NCBI RefSeq assembly: GCF_006352025.1 | Contig: NZ_CP040936.1 | Span: forward strand, 2,418,001 to 2,482,000 | Direction of reading: 5' to 3' | DNA from: Hymenobacter sp. DG01 | Lineage (GTDB): Bacteria; Bacteroidota; Bacteroidia; Cytophagales; Hymenobacteraceae | DNA: 64,000 nucleotides | Part shown: positions 42,932 to 49,784 of the stretch, one piece after another | Layout: every line of letters starts with the position of its first letter | Numbering within the stretch: the first letter of the stretch is position 1 | The notes under the pieces: model-generated | The model's input: only the letters and a program-made list of their open reading frames with translations | Told to the model about the DNA's origin: nothing | The model's database searches: none | Made by a program: the position numbers and the translations under genes

Positions 42932-44758
42932 ATGGCCCGAAGTGGACTGAATACCAGCGGCGCTGACGCGGAGAATGCGCCCGAAAAAAAGAAGCTTACC
43001 AAACAGAGTTTTCAGCAGGGGCTGCGCATCTTTCGTTTCACCCTGCCTTACCGTGCTAAATTTATTGTAGGCACGGTGCTCCTGACGCTTTCCAGCGCCA
43101 CCACCATTGCCTTCCCCTGGATTATCGGCAAGCTGGCCGACACGGCCAGCGGCAAGCCCGTCATTCTACCCAATGGCGCGGCCCTAACCATCAACCAGCT
43201 GGCCCTAGGCTTTGCCCTGCTGATTCTGCTGCAGGGCCTTTTCTCGTTTGGCCGGATCTGGTTTTTCACGCAGGTTTCGGAGTTTACCGTCCGGGATATC
43301 CGGCAGGCCCTGTATCAGAAGTTTGTGAGCCTGCCGGTGCCTTACTTCGAGAAGAACCGGGTAGGCGCCATCACCTCGCGCATTACTTCTGATGTAGGCA
43401 TCATTCAGGATTCCTTTTCCCTAACACTGGCCGAGCTGTTCCGGCAGGTGACGACGCTGGTCGCGGGCATCGTGTTCATCATGGTGGTATCCGTGAAGCT
43501 GTCGATGTTTATGCTGCTCACGTTTCCGCCCATTGTGGTGCTGGCCATGGTGTTCGGCAAGAAGATCCGGGTGCTGTCTAAAACCACTCAGGATGAGTTG
43601 GCCAAAACCAACGTCATCGTAGAAGAAACGCTGCAGAGCATCAATACGGTAAAGGCGTTTACCAACGAGCAGTTTGAAACCGGCCGCTACAACGCCTCGC
43701 TCAGCAAAACGGTGCGGGCGGCTCTCAAAAGCAACCTCTACCGCGGCGGCTTTGTGTCCTTCGTGATTATTGGGTTGTTTGGAGGTATTGTGCTGGTGCT
43801 CTGGCGGGCCGCTACCCTGGTGCAGGCCGGCCAGATGACCATCGGCGACCTGACCCAGTTTGCCTTGTACACCATGTTCATTGGGGCTTCGGTAGCGGGC
43901 CTGGGCGAATTGTACGGCAAAGTACAGAGCACGCTGGGCGCCTCGGAGCGCATCCTGGAGATTCTGGAGGAGCCTACGGAGCCTACCCACCTGCCCGGCG
44001 CCACGCCCCTGCAGATACACGGCAACATCGAGTACCAGCACGTAGCTTTCCGCTACCCCACCCGCCCCGATCTGGCCGTACTCAAAGACATCAGCTTCGA
44101 CATTCAGGCCGGCGAAAAGATTGCGCTGGTGGGTCCGTCGGGCGCAGGCAAATCAACCATTGTGCAGCTGCTAATGCAGTTCTACGAGTTGAGCGGAGGT
44201 AGCATTGCCATTGATGGCCGCGACGTGACGCAGTACGACCTCACGGAGCTGCGCCGCCACATCGGCATCGTGCCCCAGGAAACCATTCTGTTCGGGGGCA
44301 CCATCCGCGAGAATATTGCCTACGGCAAGATTACGGCCACCGACGAGGAAATCATGCAGGCCGCCCGCAAGGCCAACGCCTGGCAGTTTATCAGCTCCTT
44401 CCCCGAAGGACTCGACACGGTAGTGGGCGAGCGGGGCATCAAGCTTTCGGGCGGGCAGCGCCAGCGCGTGGCCATTGCCCGCGCCATTCTGAAAAACCCC
44501 GCCATTCTGATACTAGACGAGGCTACCTCCTCCCTCGACTCGGAAAGTGAAAAGCTGGTGCAGCAGGCCATGGACGAGCTAATGCAGGACCGCACCAGCA
44601 TCATCATTGCCCACCGCCTCAGCACCATCCGCAAGGTGGATAAGATATTGGTTATCGATGGCGGCCGCATTGTGGAGCAAGGCACCCACGACGAGTTGGC
44701 CCACAGCGAAAACGGCCTCTACGCCAACCTGCTGAAGCTGCAGTTTGAGCTTACCTAA
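42932..44758 (+). CDS. ABC exporter, fused permease and ATPase
   Basis: A 608-residue type IV exporter half-transporter (MsbA/LmrA-like), expected to act as a homodimer in the inner membrane. Six membrane helices occupy about 40-330. The ATPase domain follows with Walker A GPSGAGKST, Q-loop VPQETILFGG, signature LSGGQRQRVAIARA, Walker B ILILDEATSSLD and the H-loop His in IIAHRLSTIRK. All catalytic residues are present. Substrate is unknown; lipid, drug or peptide export is usual for this group. Followed by a perfect terminator. Confidence 0.95.
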   Translation: MARSGLNTSGADAENAPEKKKLTKQSFQQGLRIFRFTLPYRAKFIVGTVLLTLSSATTIAFPWIIGKLADTASGKPVILPNGAALTINQLALGFALLILLQGLFSFGRIWFFTQVSEFTVRDIRQALYQKFVSLPVPYFEKNRVGAITSRITSDVGIIQDSFSLTLAELFRQVTTLVAGIVFIMVVSVKLSMFMLLTFPPIVVLAMVFGKKIRVLSKTTQDELAKTNVIVEETLQSINTVKAFTNEQFETGRYNASLSKTVRAALKSNLYRGGFVSFVIIGLFGGIVLVLWRAATLVQAGQMTIGDLTQFALYTMFIGASVAGLGELYGKVQSTLGASERILEILEEPTEPTHLPGATPLQIHGNIEYQHVAFRYPTRPDLAVLKDISFDIQAGEKIALVGPSGAGKSTIVQLLMQFYELSGGSIAIDGRDVTQYDLTELRRHIGIVPQETILFGGTIRENIAYGKITATDEEIMQAARKANAWQFISSFPEGLDTVVGERGIKLSGGQRQRVAIARAILKNPAILILDEATSSLDSESEKLVQQAMDELMQDRTSIIIAHRLSTIRKVDKILVIDGGRIVEQGTHDELAHSENGLYANLLKLQFELT

Positions 44759-44788
44759 ATCACTGATCTAGACGGATTTTTCGGATTG

Positions 44789-44829
44789 AACGAAACGGGC
44801 GGCGCGGGTGCGCCGCCCGTTTCGTTTTC
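44789..44829 (+). terminator. Rho-independent terminator of the ABC exporter
   Basis: AACGAAACGGGCGGCGC and GCGCCGCCCGTTTCGTT form a perfect 17-bp stem with a 4-nt loop, then TTCT. Confidence 0.9.
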
Positions 44830-44869
44830 TAGCTTATTATCGTGGTTATTGAATTCAAATAACTCCCGC

Positions 44870-45406
44870 ATGCCTAGCCTTCGCCTCCCAGCTACCCCGC
44901 CCACCTTTGCCGAGTACCAACTGATTCATCAGACGCAGCAGCAGCGCCGCTACCCGGACCGACCGAATTCGCGCCGGCCGGCTACTTCTGACTCTTGGAA
45001 GCAGAAAGTACAACTCTGGCTGGCCGGAGTTTTCGGAGGAAGCTTGTACTTCTGGCTACAAGGGCCTGGAGCCTGGCTTGCGTGGGCACTCCTGACAACG
45101 CTGCTTACAGGCCTCGGGCTTTTGCATGAGTGGTGGGAATACCGCAAAGCGTACCGCGAGTACCAGCTGCGCCCGGTACCCACGGGGTTTCAGCTGAAAG
45201 CCGAGGGCTTGGTTGTCGAGCAGGCTACAACCCGGCAATTCTATCCCTGGAGCAGCTTCTACCGCATCCTGCACCTCGATGATTTGCTGCTCTTCTACAC
45301 CTCCATTGAGTACTGCTTCTACCTTGATCTGCGCCGGGTGCCACCGCCCGCTACCCCCGCCGATGTGCTGAACCTGTTGCGCCACCCCGAAGTTGCCGGG
45401 GCCTGA
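44870..45406 (+). CDS. YcxB-like membrane protein
   Basis: A 178-residue protein with two adjacent hydrophobic segments (about 50-66, 70-90) and a C-terminal soluble domain of the YcxB type: TGFQLKAEGLVVEQATTRQFYPWSSFYRILHLDDLLLFYTSIEYCFYLDLRRV. The pattern of strand, Trp-Ser in the middle and a final Tyr-rich strand is typical. The start was set at MPSLRLP; the frame before it includes the exporter's terminator. It is the first of two similar genes (next starts 18 bp on), so likely an operon. The function is unknown. Confidence 0.75.
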   Translation: MPSLRLPATPPTFAEYQLIHQTQQQRRYPDRPNSRRPATSDSWKQKVQLWLAGVFGGSLYFWLQGPGAWLAWALLTTLLTGLGLLHEWWEYRKAYREYQLRPVPTGFQLKAEGLVVEQATTRQFYPWSSFYRILHLDDLLLFYTSIEYCFYLDLRRVPPPATPADVLNLLRHPEVAGA

Positions 45407-45424
45407 GTTACTTTCGCGGGGACT

Positions 45425-45973
45425 ATGGCACCTTCCGCACCTTCCCTACCCCCTTTGCACCTGGCAGCCGTGCGCATGTCGGAGGCCGATTACGTGGCCG
45501 TGAACTTTCGGCTCTGGCAGGCCCGGCCGGCTACGCGCCGCAACCACTGGCTGCTGGGCGCGGCAGTGCTGCTGCTAACGGTTAGCATTGGGCTTGATGT
45601 GTGGGAACATGGGCGTATCGAAACGTGGTCCACGCTGCTGTTTTTGGGGGTAGCGGTGGCATACGGCGCGCTTCGGGTGGGGCTGGTGCGCTACCAGCTG
45701 CGGCGCGGCTATGCCCGCAACCCGGCCGCGCAGGCACCCACCGACTACACCCTGGCGGCCGATGCCCTGCGCGGCCAGAGTGCCGACGGCCGCTTTGCTA
45801 CCCCCTGGGCGCGCCTGAAGCGGGCCGTGTGGGTGGGGCCGCACTGGCTGCTGCTCTATCCCACCGAGTTGGCCTGCTACTACCTGGACGTGCGCCGGCT
45901 GCAGGCTCCGGCCACGGCTGCCGAGGTGGCGCAATTTCTTGATCAGCAACAGCTTTCGCAGCAACGGCTATGA
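45425..45973 (+). CDS. YcxB-like membrane protein
   Basis: A 182-residue paralogue of the gene just upstream: two hydrophobic segments (about 44-60, 66-85) and a C-terminal domain DYTLAADALRGQSADGRFATPWARLKRAVWVGPHWLLLYPTELACYYLDVRRL with the same layout, including the aligned PWS/PWA and YYLDVRR/FYLDLRR blocks. The two genes probably arose by tandem duplication and may form a complex. No known biochemical role. Confidence 0.75.
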   Translation: MAPSAPSLPPLHLAAVRMSEADYVAVNFRLWQARPATRRNHWLLGAAVLLLTVSIGLDVWEHGRIETWSTLLFLGVAVAYGALRVGLVRYQLRRGYARNPAAQAPTDYTLAADALRGQSADGRFATPWARLKRAVWVGPHWLLLYPTELACYYLDVRRLQAPATAAEVAQFLDQQQLSQQRL

Positions 45974-46009
45974 AGCCGCCGCCTGTGGCATTAGCAGCTG
46001 GCTAACTTC

Positions 46010-46040
46010 TTGAGCCATCTGCTGGTTTTACCTACTTTTA
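46010..46040 (+). promoter_or_regulatory. promoter of the DUF2911 gene
   Basis: TTG at 46010-46012 and TACTTTTA at 46033-46040, 20 bp apart. The start point would be near 46047, about 26 nt before the ATG, which supports that start. Confidence 0.6.
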
Positions 46041-46072
46041 CCCCATCATCCCTTCTCTCACTTGCTTTTTCT

Positions 46073-46981
46073 ATGATTAGCTCGACTTTCCTGCACTCTT
46101 CTTCCCGCGCCCTCGGTGCTACCTTGTTGGTAAGCGGCGTGCTGCTCTCCTCGGCCGCTGAGGCCCAGATCAGCACGCCCCAGGCCAGCCCCAAAAGCAC
46201 CGTGCAGCAGCGCGTGGGCCTCACCGATGTAACTATTACCTACTACCGTCCCAGCCTGAAAGGCCGCCTCGGCTTCGGAGAGGCTGCCAGCAAAGCTCTG
46301 GTACCCTTCGGCCAACGGTGGCGCACGGGTGCCAACTCTACTACCAGCATCAAATTCTCGGACGACGTGATGGTAGAAGGCAAGAAAGTACCGGCCGGCG
46401 AGTACGGCATCTACACCGTTCCCGGCAAAGCTTCCTGGACGGTGGTGCTAAACAAAAATACCAAGCTAGGTGCCAACGTGGACGGCTTCAAGGCTGAAGA
46501 CGACGTAGCCTCCTTCACCGTGAAGCCCGTGAAGCTGGCTAACAAAGTGGAAACCTTCACCATCAACTTCACCGACCTGACGCCCGCCACCGCTACCGTG
46601 GACATGCAGTGGGAAACCACCGCGGCCCGCTTCAAAATCACCTCCGATGTTGAGTCGAAGGTAATGGCCCAGATTGACGAGAAGGTGCTGAAGAACAGCA
46701 GCCCTTCCAACGGCGACCTGGCCGCCGCCGCCGTGTACTACCTCGACAACAACAAGGACCCCAAGCAGGCTTTGGAGTGGATGCAGAAGGCCAACGCCAC
46801 CGACCCCAAGTTCTGGAACGTGCACACGGAGGCTAAAATCCGCATGAAAATGAAGGATTACAAAGGCGCCGTAACGGCAGCCGAGCAGTCGAAGAAACTG
46901 GCCCTTGAAGCTAAAAACGCCCAGTACGCCCAAATGAACGACGAGTTGATTGCCGACGCTAAGAAAGCCGGCAAGCTGTAA
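46073..46981 (+). CDS. secreted DUF2911 domain protein
   Basis: A 302-residue secreted protein. The signal peptide is MISSTFLHSSSRALGATLLVSGVLLSSAAEAQ. DUF2911 follows at about 40-185: VGLTDVTITYYRPSLKGR, VPFGQRWRTGANSTTSIKFSDDV and PAGEYGIYTVPGKASWTVVLNK are its core signatures. A helical C-terminal region (about 205-302), DLAAAAVYYLDNNKDPKQALEWMQKANATDPKFW, looks like TPR-type repeats. The family is widespread in Bacteroidota with unknown function. Single gene with its own promoter and terminator. Confidence 0.9.
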   Translation: MISSTFLHSSSRALGATLLVSGVLLSSAAEAQISTPQASPKSTVQQRVGLTDVTITYYRPSLKGRLGFGEAASKALVPFGQRWRTGANSTTSIKFSDDVMVEGKKVPAGEYGIYTVPGKASWTVVLNKNTKLGANVDGFKAEDDVASFTVKPVKLANKVETFTINFTDLTPATATVDMQWETTAARFKITSDVESKVMAQIDEKVLKNSSPSNGDLAAAAVYYLDNNKDPKQALEWMQKANATDPKFWNVHTEAKIRMKMKDYKGAVTAAEQSKKLALEAKNAQYAQMNDELIADAKKAGKL

Positions 46982-47004
46982 GCTAGGTAGCTGAGTAACA
47001 AAGA

Positions 47005-47045
47005 AAAGGCCTTGCTTCCCCGTGGAAAGCAAGGCCTTTCGCTTT
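47005..47045. terminator. bidirectional terminator
   Basis: AAAGGCCTTGCTT and AAGCAAGGCCTTT form a perfect 13-bp stem with a 9-nt loop, between the convergent DUF2911 and symporter genes. Confidence 0.85.
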
Positions 47046-47116
47046 TCAGATGACTTTTGAGCAGTTGGTTCCCAGCAAGTTAGCACAAAGAAGACTAAGG
47101 GCCTGCCCTTAGCCAA

Positions 47117-48811
47117 CTACGCTGTTGTTGCTGGCCTGCCGCGCTGGAGCAGCAGGCTGCCTACCACCACTACCCCGCAACCCAGGATGTTGTACCAGAG
47201 GTAGCCAATATCCGTGGCGAAAAACAAAATCAGCACAATGGTTTGGGCTACTACCGCCGACCAGAAAACGGCCGAAGCGCCTACCTTTTTCAGGAAGAAA
47301 GCCACCATGAAGATGCCCAAAATGGTGCCGTAGAACAGGGAGCCCAAGATGTTTACGGCCTGAATCAGGTTTTCAAGGCGTGCGGCGAAGGTGGCGAAAC
47401 CGATGCCGAGTACGCCCCAGGCCACGGCCGCCACCCGTGAGGCTTTCACGTAGTGCGCTTCGGGCTGCTCGGGCTGACCGGGTTTATAGAGGTCCACCAC
47501 GGTAGTGGACGCCAGGGCGTTAAGGCCGGCGGCGGCCGAGCCCAGGGCGGCGCTGAGCACCACCGCAATCAGCAAACCCACTAAGCCCTGGGGCAGGTAA
47601 TTCAGCACGAAGGTCAGGAAGACGTAGTCGGTGTCCTTGGCTTCGGTGGCGGGCACGGCCTGTTTCAGCAGCTTCTGGGCCTGCTGGCGTAGGCCTTGGG
47701 TAGCGGCCTGGGTGGCCTGGACGTGAGTTTGCGCGGCAGTTGCGGCTTCCTGGTTATTAGTCTGCAGAGCGGCTACCAGCTGGCCGGTAGCGTGGCGGCG
47801 AGCCTCAAATACGGTAGCGTGTTCGCGCTCCAGCTCGCGCAGGGCGGGGCCGTACTGCTCGGAGTGGGCCACTTGAATGTACACCGGCCGGTTGAAAGTA
47901 AGCGGGGCCAGGTTGAACTGATAGAACACGAACAAGAGCACGCCCAGCAGCAGAATCCCAAACTGCATCGGTATTTTCAGCAGGCCGTTCATCAGCAAAC
48001 CCAGGCGGCTTTCAGTAATGTCGCGGCCGGTGAGGTAGCGCTGCACCTGGCTTTGGTCGGTGCCGAAGTAGGAAAGTGCCAGGAACAGGCCGCCCGTCAT
48101 GCCCGACCAGAAGTTGTAGCGGTCTTTGGGGTCGAAGTGGAAATCGACGAGGTTGAGCTTGCCCTGGTGGCCGGCCAGGCGCATGGCATCCGTAAAGCCG
48201 ACCCCGGCCGGCAGGTAGTGCACCAGCAGGTAGCCCGCCACCAGCAGCCCCACGAAAATCACCAGCACTTGCCCCTGCTGGGTTACCATTACGGCCCGCG
48301 TGCCACCTGATACGGTGTAAGCAATCATCACCCCACCCAAGAGCCACACCGTCAGGTGGATATTCCAACCCAGGATGGCCGACAGCACCAAGGCCGGGGC
48401 GTAAAGCGAAAGGCCATTACTGAGGCCGCGCTGCACCAGAAACAGCAGGGCTGCGAAAGTGCGTGTACGTCGGTCAAAACGACCTTCCAGGTATTCGTAG
48501 GCCGTGAACACGCGCAGCCGGTGGTAGATGGGCACGGCAAACACAGCAATCAGCACCATGGCAATGGGCAAGCCAAAGTAGAACTGAATAAACCGCATGC
48601 CGTCGTCATAGGCTTGGCCGGGCGTACTCAGGAAGGTGATGGCCGAGGCCTGGGTAGCCATGATGCTCAGCCCGATGCCCCACCATGAGGCTTGGCGCCC
48701 CCCGAGCAGGTAGCCATCCAGGGTGTCGCCGGCGCGGCGGGTGCGCCAGGTGCCGTAGCCCACGATAAACATGAGCGTGCCGCCCAGAATCAGCCAGTCG
48801 AGCCCACTCAT
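47117..48811 (-). CDS. sodium:solute symporter with inserted helical loop
   Basis: A 564-residue SSS-family transporter with about 13 membrane segments. GLSIMATQASAITFLSTPGQAY is the TM1-2 region, and YTVSGGTRAVMVTQQGQ and YFGTDQSQVQRYLTGR are conserved loops. It is close to the Bacteroidota group annotated as Na+/solute (sialic acid or sugar-type) symporters. Residues about 325-400 form a long hydrophilic helical insertion rich in Ala, Gln, Thr and Glu (YGPALRELEREHATVFEARR and on) between membrane segments, which is longer than normal. Its ATG overlaps by 4 bp the stop of a tiny upstream membrane protein gene. Confidence 0.92.
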   Translation of the reverse strand: MSGLDWLILGGTLMFIVGYGTWRTRRAGDTLDGYLLGGRQASWWGIGLSIMATQASAITFLSTPGQAYDDGMRFIQFYFGLPIAMVLIAVFAVPIYHRLRVFTAYEYLEGRFDRRTRTFAALLFLVQRGLSNGLSLYAPALVLSAILGWNIHLTVWLLGGVMIAYTVSGGTRAVMVTQQGQVLVIFVGLLVAGYLLVHYLPAGVGFTDAMRLAGHQGKLNLVDFHFDPKDRYNFWSGMTGGLFLALSYFGTDQSQVQRYLTGRDITESRLGLLMNGLLKIPMQFGILLLGVLLFVFYQFNLAPLTFNRPVYIQVAHSEQYGPALRELEREHATVFEARRHATGQLVAALQTNNQEAATAAQTHVQATQAATQGLRQQAQKLLKQAVPATEAKDTDYVFLTFVLNYLPQGLVGLLIAVVLSAALGSAAAGLNALASTTVVDLYKPGQPEQPEAHYVKASRVAAVAWGVLGIGFATFAARLENLIQAVNILGSLFYGTILGIFMVAFFLKKVGASAVFWSAVVAQTIVLILFFATDIGYLWYNILGCGVVVVGSLLLQRGRPATTA

Positions 48812-48954
48812 GCGAACAGCCGCGTCAGGTACACGAACAGGCCGATTTCTACTACCAGAGCGCCCAGCACCAGCACGTACCAGGCCCGCCACGAAGGCAG
48901 CAAGGGCGGTTTAGACTCCGGAGCGGGGGCGGGGGTAGCACTGAATGACGACAC
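48808..48954 (-). CDS. small single-span membrane protein coupled to the symporter
   Basis: A 48-residue protein from a GTG at 48954: a Ser/Ala/Pro-rich N-terminus (ATPAPAPESKPPLLPSW) and one hydrophobic helix (WYVLVLGALVVEIGLFVYLTRLF). Its TGA overlaps the symporter ATG as ATGA, so translation is likely coupled. A longer frame starts at 49056 but would overlap the PAP2 gene and cross a TATCTTGC -7-like box, so the GTG is preferred. It may be a small accessory subunit of the symporter, like those of other small-subunit transport systems. No family known to me. Confidence 0.6.
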   Translation of the reverse strand: MSSFSATPAPAPESKPPLLPSWRAWYVLVLGALVVEIGLFVYLTRLFA

Positions 48955-48998
48955 GGAAAGAACAGCTAGCGCAAAAGTGAGAGACGCAAGATAGGAAC

Positions 48999-49685
48999 TC
49001 AGGCGGCAGCAGGAACGCTCGGCGCTCCGGAAAAAGTACCTTTCGGCCGTAGCCACCAGGTAGCTATTTCAATGCCGCAGGTAAGCACTAGCGCCAGGCA
49101 AACCGCCGCCACTACATCGCTGAGCCAGTGTACTTCCAGCCCTACCCTGCCCATGCCCACCAACCCGATGCCGGCCAGCAGCCAGGGCCGCGCCTTCGGG
49201 AACCGCAGGGCCAGGGGTAGCAGCAGGCCCGCCACCCAGGCCGTGTGCCCGGACGGAAAGGCATCAAAACGGCCTACCGGCTGCCAGAAGTCAGAATTCG
49301 GAGTCTGGTAAGTTAGTATAGCCAGCGGGCGGGGCCGGTTAAAGTATAGTTTGAGCAGGTTGCCTACCCCCTCGCTACCCACCGTGGTCAGCAGTACCAC
49401 CAGCCAGATGGTGCAGTGGGACCAGCGGCGGAAGCGCGTCACCCCGAACAGCACCAGCAGTAAGGGCAACGACAGCGGCACTCCCAGCGGACTAGGCGCA
49501 TGAAACAGCCACGAAAGGTAGTCGGTAGCAACCATCAGCGCGGCAAAAAAAGGCTGGACCGGCGCTCCTTGCTTGTGCACCAGACGGGCCAGCGGCTCAT
49601 CCACTACAAAGATGCAAAGCAAGGTAAGCGGAACCAGCACTACTAGGCCTTTCAGCAGCAGACGGAGGTAGAAATAAATAGTCAC
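48999..49685 (-). CDS. PAP2 family membrane phosphatase
   Basis: A 228-residue phosphatase, third of its family in the window and distinct from the other two. Motifs: KLYFNRPRP, FPSGHTAW and GRVGLEVHWLSDV (Arg and His of the third motif retained; His in EVHWLSD). About six membrane segments. YQTPNSDFWQPVGRFDAFPSGH gives the long loop before the second motif. It lies upstream of and on the same strand as the tiny membrane protein and symporter genes, and may share their transcript. Confidence 0.92.
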   Translation of the reverse strand: MTIYFYLRLLLKGLVVLVPLTLLCIFVVDEPLARLVHKQGAPVQPFFAALMVATDYLSWLFHAPSPLGVPLSLPLLLVLFGVTRFRRWSHCTIWLVVLLTTVGSEGVGNLLKLYFNRPRPLAILTYQTPNSDFWQPVGRFDAFPSGHTAWVAGLLLPLALRFPKARPWLLAGIGLVGMGRVGLEVHWLSDVVAAVCLALVLTCGIEIATWWLRPKGTFSGAPSVPAAA

Positions 49686-49713
49686 GGTAATACTGCTTGG
49701 GCGGCTCTCACTG

Positions 49714-49761
49714 CTGTCATCCTGAGCATGTCGCGCATCAAGCGAGGACGAAGGATGACAG
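49714..49761. repeat. short inverted repeat, GTCATCCTGAGC family
   Basis: CTGTCATCC (49714-49722, continuing TGAGC) and GGATGACAG (49753-49761) are perfect 9-bp arms around 30 bp. It is a shortened copy of the element at 39396, in the gap between the LmbE and PAP2 genes. Confidence 0.75.
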
Positions 49762-49784
49762 ACGATTTCATCTATCCTGCCTCC

